NCBI GenBank assembly: GCA_009782555.1
Contig: WRIV01000002.1
Coordinates: forward strand, 1-64,000
Direction: 5' to 3'
DNA length: 64,000 nt
DNA from: Treponema sp.
GTDB lineage: Bacteria; Spirochaetota; Spirochaetia; Treponematales; Breznakiellaceae
Below the pieces are notes generated by a model that was not told where the DNA came from, made no database searches, and saw only the letters and a program-made list of their open reading frames with translations. Below, in pieces: positions 50,852 through 59,376 of this stretch (positions are counted from its first letter, which is position 1; every line of letters begins with the position of its first letter). The translations under genes and the position numbers were made by a program.

Positions 50852-51412
50852 ATGATACGCGGCGGAGACATTATAAAAGGAACCTGTTTACTCCAGAAGG
50901 GACAGCCATACCTGGTAGTAGAACGGGAATTCCATAACCCAGGTAAAGGAACAGCCATTGCCCGCATAAAAATGAAGAGTATCAAGGACGGATCGGTCCT
51001 AAGCCTTACCGTGCCCACCCAGCAGGAGGTCGAAGACGCCGATGTTTCCGTTGTAACCTGCCAATACCAGTACGCGGATCAGGATAACTTTCACTTTATG
51101 GACAACGAATCCTTTGAACAGCACGAAGTCCCCATCACCGAAATGGGGGACAAAAAATATTACCTCCAAGAGAGCGGCTCCTATGAACTCACTCTATGGG
51201 AAGGGGCGGTTATTGACATCAAGGTTCCCTACAAGGTTATCTTTACCGTGGCCGAATCGGAAAACTATATCAAGGGTGATACCGTTTCGGGAGCGACCAA
51301 ACCGGTGATCACCGAAACGGGCCTTACCGTCCGGGTACCGCTCTTTATCAAACAAGGTGAAAAAATACTGGTAAATACCGAAACCAACGAATATGTTGAG
51401 CGCGTCAATTAG
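50852..51412 (+). CDS. efp: Elongation factor P
   Basis: This 186-residue protein has the three EF-P barrels that relieve ribosome stalling at proline runs. IRGGDIIKGTCLLQKGQPYL starts it, and FHNPGKGTAIARIKMK shows the loop with the Lys (about 33) that is modified in many bacteria. DADVSVVTCQYQYADQDNF and VRVPLFIKQGEKILVNTET mark the second and third domains. No EpmA or other modifying enzyme gene is nearby. GAGG precedes the ATG. It is divergent from the TPR gene. Confidence 0.96.
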   Translation: MIRGGDIIKGTCLLQKGQPYLVVEREFHNPGKGTAIARIKMKSIKDGSVLSLTVPTQQEVEDADVSVVTCQYQYADQDNFHFMDNESFEQHEVPITEMGDKKYYLQESGSYELTLWEGAVIDIKVPYKVIFTVAESENYIKGDTVSGATKPVITETGLTVRVPLFIKQGEKILVNTETNEYVERVN

Positions 51413-51413
51413 G

Positions 51414-51434
51414 GGAAAAACGTAAGGTTTTTCC
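51414..51434 (+). terminator. Weak hairpin after efp
   Basis: GGAAAAAC (51414-51421) and GTTTTTCC (51427-51434) form an 8-bp stem with a 5-nt loop directly after the efp stop. There is no T-run, so termination is uncertain. Confidence 0.35.
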
Positions 51435-51464
51435 AAAACCTCAAGGGCCTTGAAAAAACTGCGC

Positions 51465-51493
51465 TTGTCGTTTTAACTGCAAATGAGTATATT
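51465..51493 (+). promoter_or_regulatory. Candidate leaderless promoter of cheX-radA
   Basis: TTGTCG (51465-51470), 17 nt and TATATT (51488-51493), then 6 nt (TATTCC) to the ATG at 51500. No Shine-Dalgarno site is present. Confidence 0.55.
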
Positions 51494-51499
51494 TATTCC

Positions 51500-51964
51500 A
51501 TGGAGCAGTATATTCAGCCCTTTATTCAAGTAACCTCCGCTATTTTTGAAAGTATGCTCCAATGCGCCATAAAACCGGACCGGGCCCATTTTGCAGGAAA
51601 AGAATCGTTTCTTAACTGGGACATTTCCGGCCTTATTGCCTTGACGGGAGAAGTCAAGGGCCTAGTAGCCATATCTATGAAATACCCCACCGCTTCAAAA
51701 ATCACCGCCCACTTAACCGGATCACAAGATGTCTCCAATTCCGACATGGCAGATGCAGTGGGAGAACTGCTTAATATTATCTCGGGGAACGTAAAAAAAA
51801 ACCTGGAAGATATGTTCCGCATTGTCATTTCCCTTCCCAGGGTGGTAAGCGGCAAAGCCCATGAAGTTGTTATTCCCGACGAAAGAACCCGGATGCTCTG
51901 TATCCCCTTTAAAATTTACGAAAACGAAATTATCAGTCTTTCGATCAATATAAATGAGCAATGA
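51500..51964 (+). CDS. cheX: CheX family CheY-P phosphatase
   Basis: This 154-residue protein matches CheX. The signature DAVGELLNIISGNVKKNLE (about 89-106) contains the Glu and Asn (ELxN) that hydrolyse CheY phosphate. YIQPFIQVTSAIFESMLQCA at the start and ISGLIALTGEVKGLVAISM also fit. It would reset the chemotaxis signal in the cytoplasm. It overlaps radA by 4 bp, an unusual partner. The lack of a ribosome site and the nearby -10 box point to a leaderless transcript. Confidence 0.9.
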   Translation: MEQYIQPFIQVTSAIFESMLQCAIKPDRAHFAGKESFLNWDISGLIALTGEVKGLVAISMKYPTASKITAHLTGSQDVSNSDMADAVGELLNIISGNVKKNLEDMFRIVISLPRVVSGKAHEVVIPDERTRMLCIPFKIYENEIISLSININEQ

Positions 51965-53286
51965 AAAAAACAAAGGCTCATGTTTTCAGGTGCAGTTCCT
52001 GTTCCCGCGAAGAACCTAAATGGCTGGGCCGCTGTCCAGAATGCGGTGAATGGAATACCCTGGTAGAAACCGCCGTTTCCGCCGTCAGCACGCGCTACAC
52101 AAAAAACTCCCTTCCTCCCCAGTCCTTTCCCTTGTCGTCGGTGGACCCTCAGGGAGGCAAACGGATTTCCAGCGGCATAGAAGAACTGGACCAAGTCTTG
52201 GGGGGCGGCATCATGAAGCAATCCGCCATCCTCCTGGGGGGTGAGCCGGGAATCGGTAAATCCACTCTCCTGCTTCAAACTGCCGCTGCGGCCCGGACCC
52301 AGGGACGGATCCTCTATATTTCCGGAGAAGAATCCGCCGGACAGGTACGAATGCGGGCGGACAGGATCGGTGCAGGCAGTCTGGATCGCATAGAATTATG
52401 CTGTACCGGCAGGATGGAAGATATTCTGGTTATTTTACATGCCGCAAAACCGGTCCTTGTTATGGCCGATTCGGCCCAGACTCTTCACACCGACGAAGCG
52501 GGCCCCGCTCCGGGGACCATTAACCAGATGAAATTCTGCGCCTACGAACTGATTTCCTGGGTCAAGGAACACGATGCGGCCCTGTTCCTGGCAGCCCATG
52601 TTACCAAGGACGGTCTTATCTCGGGACCCAAAACGCTGGAACACATGGTCGATACGGTACTGTATTTTGATCAGGGAAATTCCAGCGATGCGGGAAATAC
52701 CGGCTGCCGTTTCCTTAGGGCTGTAAAAAACCGTTTTGGATCGGTGGACGAAATCGGCATTTTTTCCATGGACGACAAGGGCCTGGCCGTGGTGGAGGAC
52801 CCTTCCCTGCTTTTTCTTGTCCGCCGGGAAGGGAATATTCCCGCTGGTATTGCCACTGCGGCGGTACTGGAAGGTTCCCGTTCCCTGCTGGTGGAACTCC
52901 AAGCGCTGACAGTCCCCGCCAAGGGTTCCATCAGCCGTGTTTTTTCCGGTTCCATCGAAACAAACCGGGTATCCAGAGTAGCCGCTTCCCTGGAAAAACA
53001 TTTGGGCCTGCGGCTTTCTGATCAGGATCTGTACGTCAATGTGGCCGGCGGCATCCGCATAAACGAAGTAGGGATAGAACTAGCCCTCGCTGCGGCCCTC
53101 TATTCAGCAAAGACCGGCCTTCCCCTGCCCGCCATGACCGCCATCGCGGGGGAACTGTCGCTGGCAGGTGAAGTACTGCCAGTCCGCCGCCGTCCGGTCA
53201 GGGAAAAGACCGCCGCAGGGCTGGGTTATGTTCTTTTTACTTCAGAAGATTTAAAAAGTGCGGTTAAAGGGTTGTTTGGCAAATGA
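51961..53286 (+). CDS. radA: DNA repair protein RadA
   Basis: This protein has 441 residues. An N-terminal zinc finger (CSSCSREEPKWLGRCPECGE, four Cys) is followed by a RecA-like ATPase with Walker A LGGEPGIGKSTLLLQ (about 93). The RadA motif KNRFGS (about 257) and a Lon-protease-like C-terminal domain (about 295-441) with INEVGIELALAAALYSAKTG follow. RadA helps to process recombination intermediates by branch migration. All domains are complete. The final codons lie in the left arm of a long palindrome that continues past the stop. Confidence 0.95.
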   Translation: MKKTKAHVFRCSSCSREEPKWLGRCPECGEWNTLVETAVSAVSTRYTKNSLPPQSFPLSSVDPQGGKRISSGIEELDQVLGGGIMKQSAILLGGEPGIGKSTLLLQTAAAARTQGRILYISGEESAGQVRMRADRIGAGSLDRIELCCTGRMEDILVILHAAKPVLVMADSAQTLHTDEAGPAPGTINQMKFCAYELISWVKEHDAALFLAAHVTKDGLISGPKTLEHMVDTVLYFDQGNSSDAGNTGCRFLRAVKNRFGSVDEIGIFSMDDKGLAVVEDPSLLFLVRREGNIPAGIATAAVLEGSRSLLVELQALTVPAKGSISRVFSGSIETNRVSRVAASLEKHLGLRLSDQDLYVNVAGGIRINEVGIELALAAALYSAKTGLPLPAMTAIAGELSLAGEVLPVRRRPVREKTAAGLGYVLFTSEDLKSAVKGLFGK

Positions 53287-53331
53287 GCCTTGTCCAAAAC
53301 TTCAGTTTTTGAACAAGGCTCATTTGCCAAA
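53276..53331. repeat. Near-perfect palindrome across the radA stop codon
   Basis: TTGGCAAATGAGCCTTGT-CCAAAAC is mirrored by GTTTTTGA-ACAAGGCTCATTTGCCAA, with the loop TTCA. The first 18 bp are perfect and include the stop TGA. The structure could stop transcription of radA or eno, but no T-run follows on either side. Confidence 0.7.
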
Positions 53332-53345
53332 ATTCTCTTGGATTT

Positions 53346-53509
53346 TCTCACCCAAAGACGTAGAGGGAGGAGGTTGAAATTTTACAGCGAACCACACAAA
53401 TCATATCAACGGTACGGCCACAAACTTGTTGTCCAATTCTCTTTTGTTCGCGAGTATCAGCACTGTTCGCTGCTAAATTCTTCGATTCCCTCCCTAGATC
53501 TGCATGAGG
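53346..53509. repeat. 164-bp element with about 45-bp imperfect terminal inverted repeats
   Basis: The left arm (TAGAGGGAGG ... TTTTACAGCGAAC, to 53392) is mirrored by the right arm (GTTCGCTGCTAAATTCTTCG ... CCCTCCCTAG, from 53465). The flanks extend the match to CTCA and TGAG. The centre is not self-complementary. ORF 53290-53544 reads through it and is probably not a gene. It looks like a MITE-type intergenic repeat. Confidence 0.5.
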
Positions 53510-53522
53510 TATTCCGAAAAAA

Positions 53523-54848
<1,326 letters not shown>

Positions 54849-54989
54849 TTATCCATTTTCCTATATTTTCTCTATAAAAGAAAGTCTTGGGATAAGAATT
54901 TAACGGTTTTTTTGGAAAAAACCCTGGTATTTGCTATTTTTTGGTATAAATTATGGTATAGAGGGGTAAACTTATGGTACGGAGGATTG

Positions 54990-56042
54990 ATGGATCAAAT
55001 ACTGGTAGTTGATGACAACTTGGCGAATCTAAAAAACATCCAGTTGCAAATTTCCGATTCTTATCAGGTATTGCTGGCAAAATCCGGGGCCCAGGCCCTG
55101 CAAATCTGTATTCAACGAATCCCCGATCTTATCCTGTTGGACGTAGATATGCCGGACATGGACGGTTTCGAAACCCTAAAACGGCTCAAAGAAAACACAA
55201 TATTAAAAAGAATTCCGGTGATCTTTCTTACCGCCAATCATAATATAGCCACGGAAGTTCGAGCCCTGCAGTCGGGAGTGGTAGATTTTATTACCAAGCC
55301 GGTAGAAAAAAGCATCCTCCTCCACCGGCTGGAACTCCATTTGAACCTTTCCAGGTACCAGAACAACCTGGAAAATACCGTTAAGGAATTAGAAGACAGT
55401 ATTGTCATTTCCTTTGCTGAAATAGTCGAAAACCGGGATAAAGGCACCGGCGATCATGTCCAGCGGACCCGAATCTATGTGACGCTCCTGAGCCGGGAAT
55501 TGATCCGTCAGGGCCATTTTGCAAACGAATTGAACGAACAGGAATTGTCCCTTATAACCCGGGGAGCGCTGCTCCACGACATCGGCAAAATTGGAGTCAG
55601 CGATACCATACTCCTAAAACCGGATAGACTGGATGATCGGGAATTTGCCATTATGAAAACCCACACCACCATCGGTGCGACCATACTCCGGGATATGTAC
55701 GAACGGACTCCCACCCAGCATTATCTTTACTATGCCATTCAGATTGCAGAGGGACACCACGAAAAATACGACGGCACGGGGTATCCAAATGGAATCAAGG
55801 GAGAGAACATTCCCCTTTGTTCCCGAATCATGGCAGTGGCGGATGTTTACGATGCACTGGCGGCGGATCGGATTTACCGGAAAGCCATGGATCCAAAAGA
55901 ATCGTACAACCTTATTGTAGAAGGCAAAGGAACTCATTTTGATCCCCGGATCATTGATGCCTTTATATCAATCCATGACGAAATAGAAATGGTAGCCCGG
56001 CGTTCTACAGGCCATGGAGTGTTTTTAGGAAGCACCTCATGA
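54990..56042 (+). CDS. Response regulator with HD-GYP c-di-GMP phosphodiesterase output
   Basis: The protein has about 350 residues. The receiver domain (about 1-120) contains ILVVDDNLANLKNIQLQI, the phosphorylated Asp in DLILLDVDMPDMDGFETLKR (about 53), and ITKPVEKSILL. The HD-GYP domain (about 145-345) contains the HDIGK motif and DGTGYPNGIKGENIPLCSRI (GYP), so c-di-GMP hydrolysis is likely. ATG 54990 follows GGAGG by 4 nt, and the longer ORF from 54630 overlaps eno. It leads a four-gene operon and overlaps the HPt protein gene by 4 bp; that protein is its likely phosphate donor. Confidence 0.92.
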   Translation: MDQILVVDDNLANLKNIQLQISDSYQVLLAKSGAQALQICIQRIPDLILLDVDMPDMDGFETLKRLKENTILKRIPVIFLTANHNIATEVRALQSGVVDFITKPVEKSILLHRLELHLNLSRYQNNLENTVKELEDSIVISFAEIVENRDKGTGDHVQRTRIYVTLLSRELIRQGHFANELNEQELSLITRGALLHDIGKIGVSDTILLKPDRLDDREFAIMKTHTTIGATILRDMYERTPTQHYLYYAIQIAEGHHEKYDGTGYPNGIKGENIPLCSRIMAVADVYDALAADRIYRKAMDPKESYNLIVEGKGTHFDPRIIDAFISIHDEIEMVARRSTGHGVFLGSTS

Positions 56043-58402
56043 AATCTATACAGCAAAAGATACTGGTTTTTGTGGTACTGCCTTTTTTGGCAATCTATAT
56101 GATCCTTTCGGCAGTTATTTTTTACCAGGCATACAATCATCAAATCGACAAGGCAGCCAAACAGCTGCATACTCTGGCGGTATATAACGAATCAAACCTG
56201 AGAAAACTGTACGAAATTCTGGAACTTGCTGTCATGGTTTGCGCTGCAGAACTGGAAACCATCGATGGAAACAATCCCAACGCCCGGGAAATGGGAGAAA
56301 CCATCATTGTTTCCCGATTTCACAATTCCAATATTATTTACGCGTGGCTGGCCTTTGAACCCCATGCCTTTGACGGGAATGACAACCCGCATACGGAAGA
56401 ATACCCTCCTTCTGGGCGGTTTATCCGTTCCTTTGCAAGGAACGGGAATTCATGGAAAATAACAAATGATATAAACGAAACTGATTTAAAGAACCAGAGT
56501 AAATCGCATTGGTATATCATACCCAGGGATACGGGCATCCTTTATTCCGACCTTGGTTCCGATGAAACGTTTTGGGATTATGGTTCTGGCAGCGCAAGCA
56601 GCTTTGGCATTTCAGCGCCGATATTTAGAAACAAGCGGATCATAGGCTGTGTGGGACTTAATGCCGCGCTAAATGAAAAAACTCTGGGGGACGAAATATT
56701 TCCTGAAATGGTTTCGGCGATCTTCCTCCCCGGAGGCACGGTGGGTTATTCCCTGAAAACAGAAATACTCGGCAAAACCCTGGAAGAACTGGGATTCACC
56801 AGCGCCGGCCAGATAAGGATGCAGATGGAAGAAAAGAAACCCATATACCTGTACGGTGAACACTCAAAAATTTCCGGCGTTAAAAGCTATAATTATTTCT
56901 ATCCGGTCCAAATTAAGGAAAAAATTGTTTATCTCCATACATCCCTGCCCCTGCAGGAAGTATGGAAAAACACTTTTTCAATACTCCTGCCCATTGCAAC
57001 TTCGTTAACAATAAGCCTTGTTATTTTTTTGATGCTTCTTTTGTATTTTTCCCGGGGTATCGCCGCTCCATTAAAAAAATTAATCATAGACAGCGAAGAC
57101 CTTGTAACGGGCAACCTGGACAAACACATCGAGATTGTCCATTCCCATGACGAGATGGAGATGATCTCCAAATCCCTTTCCCGCATGGCAGAACAGTTTA
57201 AAGCCAGCAAGTTGCTTCAGGAAAGGTATCGTAACCGGTATGACATTATACTGCGGATCCACTATTCGCTGTTCCGTAGTCCCAGTTTGAGCGAAGCCAT
57301 TAATGCAACACTTATAGCGATCTCCGAATACTACAGTGTTTACAAGGCAGCCTTGGTGTTTATGATCAAAAATCATCAAAAAATTGTTGCGTCATACCCC
57401 TCCGAAATTCAAAAAGAAGAAACAAATGAATTCATTGCCCATGATCAGATGGTAAATCTCCTGGAGGGGAAAAAATATCTAACCATGAACAGCAATACCC
57501 TGGAGGCGGCAAAACTTTCCTTCGTAGCTTACAATACCAAATCATTGTGCATCCTTCCTCTTCGGATAAAAGAAACACTTAACGGCTACATCATCCTGGA
57601 AGGAAAAGAAACGGAAGCCTTGATTCATGACGATACTACCCTGCTTTATCTGGGGGATACTCTGTGTTATCTGTTGAATTACAGGGCAAACTGGGAACAG
57701 GAATTGTCCGCAACTGCAAAACAAAACCCCAGCGATTCTTTTGCACCCGGGGAAAACGGCATGAAAATGTTCATGCCGGAAAATACCGACACATTCCTGG
57801 AAAAAGCAAAAACCATCCAGAATCTTAATGTCGAAAGGGGTATTCTCCTTATCGGGGATGAAAAGGAAAAATACACCGAACTGCTCAAGGTTACCATAAA
57901 AACAATTTCCGATGTGATCATCAAATTGCGCCGCTTCCATACCGGGGATCTTCATGCCTTTGCCATTGAAATCCACGGCATCAAGGGGTCCCTGTATAGC
58001 ATTGGGAATGAAGCCCTGGGCGACGAAGCCCGGCAGCTGGAATTTGCCGCCAAATCCGATGATGCCGAATACTGTAAAGAAAACTACCCGTTTTTCGAAG
58101 AAAAGCTCAGAACTTTTTCCCGGAACCTGGCGGCTCTTTTCCCACAGCGGGAACAAAATTATCACAAAGGCAATGTTCAGGAACTGGCGGAAATCCTGAT
58201 AAAGGCCAGAGAAGCCTGCAATAATTTTGATATTTCCGCCGTCAATTCCATTTTAAGCCCCCTTTCTTCCCTAAAATGGGATAATGAAACCATTCAGAAA
58301 CACCTGCAAAATATTTTTTCCGACATGGAAAATCTGGAATATGACGGGATGGCGGGCAAGATTTCCCATCTGCTGGGGATCGTAAAGGACAAGGAACCAT
58401 GA
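56039..58402 (+). CDS. Cache-HAMP-GAF sensor-like protein ending in an HPt domain
   Basis: This 787-residue protein has a first membrane helix (KILVFVVLPFLAIYMILSAV), then a periplasmic Cache sensor (about 35-310) with WYIIPRDTGILYSD. A second helix (LLPIATSLTISLVIFLMLLL) and a HAMP linker follow (about 345-395). A GAF-like domain (about 410-565) is next, and an HPt domain (about 620-720) has IHGIKGSLYSIGNEALGDEA; its His is the likely phosphoacceptor. No histidine kinase or methyl-accepting domain is visible. It would relay phosphate between the hybrid kinase and the HD-GYP regulator while sensing a periplasmic ligand. It overlaps both neighbours by 4 bp. Confidence 0.82.
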   Translation: MKSIQQKILVFVVLPFLAIYMILSAVIFYQAYNHQIDKAAKQLHTLAVYNESNLRKLYEILELAVMVCAAELETIDGNNPNAREMGETIIVSRFHNSNIIYAWLAFEPHAFDGNDNPHTEEYPPSGRFIRSFARNGNSWKITNDINETDLKNQSKSHWYIIPRDTGILYSDLGSDETFWDYGSGSASSFGISAPIFRNKRIIGCVGLNAALNEKTLGDEIFPEMVSAIFLPGGTVGYSLKTEILGKTLEELGFTSAGQIRMQMEEKKPIYLYGEHSKISGVKSYNYFYPVQIKEKIVYLHTSLPLQEVWKNTFSILLPIATSLTISLVIFLMLLLYFSRGIAAPLKKLIIDSEDLVTGNLDKHIEIVHSHDEMEMISKSLSRMAEQFKASKLLQERYRNRYDIILRIHYSLFRSPSLSEAINATLIAISEYYSVYKAALVFMIKNHQKIVASYPSEIQKEETNEFIAHDQMVNLLEGKKYLTMNSNTLEAAKLSFVAYNTKSLCILPLRIKETLNGYIILEGKETEALIHDDTTLLYLGDTLCYLLNYRANWEQELSATAKQNPSDSFAPGENGMKMFMPENTDTFLEKAKTIQNLNVERGILLIGDEKEKYTELLKVTIKTISDVIIKLRRFHTGDLHAFAIEIHGIKGSLYSIGNEALGDEARQLEFAAKSDDAEYCKENYPFFEEKLRTFSRNLAALFPQREQNYHKGNVQELAEILIKAREACNNFDISAVNSILSPLSSLKWDNETIQKHLQNIFSDMENLEYDGMAGKISHLLGIVKDKEP

Positions 58403-59376
58403 AACACCTCTGCATCATCAATCCCATGGCGGGCTTTGTTGTGGGACGGGTTAACGAAATTGAAGAAGAAATACGGAATTATTTTGCCGGAAACCCAAGA
58501 ATGAATTATACCATACATATTACCAGGTGGAAACGGGATGCATCGGGATATACCCTGCGTTATGTCAACAATGCTTCGGAAATGGTCCGGGTCTATGCCT
58601 TTGGCGGAGGAGGAACCCTTTTTGAAGTGATCAATGGGGTAATGGGGCTTCCCAATGTTCAGGTTGCCTATTATCCCCTGGGCAAGAACAATGATCTGCT
58701 TACAGCCTTCAGAAATGATCAAAAAGACCTTTTTAGATCCATGAGAAACCTTTCCCTTTCTCCGGTATTAACTATTGATACGATCCAGGCGGGAAACCAC
58801 TATGTGGTATCCACAATACTCATTGGCACGGAAGCTGCTTCCTATCAACTGGGGGAAAAGCTGTCGGAACGGTTCTCACTTCCTTTACACTTCTGTTATA
58901 TTATGGCGGGATTTTATTATTCCTTTTTAAAAGCGGAAATCAGGCATTATCGCATAGAAATGCAAATGCTTACACTGGAAGAAGACTTAATGGGTATCCT
59001 TGTCAGTAATGTCCCCGGGCATGGCACAGGGAAACCCGCCCCGGAAGCTCAGTTTAATGACGGTTACATGAATGTGTACACGATAAAACCAGCCCCCAGG
59101 AATAAAATAATTAAGGGTATCATGGATTACCGGAAAGGCCAGTACGCCAAGTGGCCGGAATATGTTACCCATTACCGGTGTAAAAAACTCCGGATTACTT
59201 CCTCTAAAGATATGATTATATCTTTGGATGGCGAAATATTTTATGACGCAGAACTAAACCTGAAAATGCAATCGGCTTCACTGGACTTTGTTTGTCCGCC
59301 GGGTATTGATGAGACAATTCGAAAACTGGAAAAAAAAGGGCCTCCTAATAGATTCTTGAGCGGAGAGCTTTCTTGA
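58399..59376 (+). CDS. Diacylglycerol-kinase-like protein with altered catalytic motif
   Basis: The product has 325 residues and the fold of the DAGK/sphingosine-kinase family. KHLCIINPMAGFVVGRVNEI starts it. VYAFGGGGTLFEVINGVMGL (about 62-80) is the nucleotide loop, which reads GGGGT where the family has GGDGT. YYPLGKNNDLLTAF fits the next conserved block (usually GT.ND). The C-terminal lobe (about 150-310) is beta-rich, with ISLDGEIFYD near the end. Loss of the Asp suggests low or no kinase activity, so it may bind lipid or nucleotide as a signal protein. It lies between the HPt protein and hybrid kinase genes, with 4-bp overlaps. Confidence 0.75.
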   Translation: MKHLCIINPMAGFVVGRVNEIEEEIRNYFAGNPRMNYTIHITRWKRDASGYTLRYVNNASEMVRVYAFGGGGTLFEVINGVMGLPNVQVAYYPLGKNNDLLTAFRNDQKDLFRSMRNLSLSPVLTIDTIQAGNHYVVSTILIGTEAASYQLGEKLSERFSLPLHFCYIMAGFYYSFLKAEIRHYRIEMQMLTLEEDLMGILVSNVPGHGTGKPAPEAQFNDGYMNVYTIKPAPRNKIIKGIMDYRKGQYAKWPEYVTHYRCKKLRITSSKDMIISLDGEIFYDAELNLKMQSASLDFVCPPGIDETIRKLEKKGPPNRFLSGELS

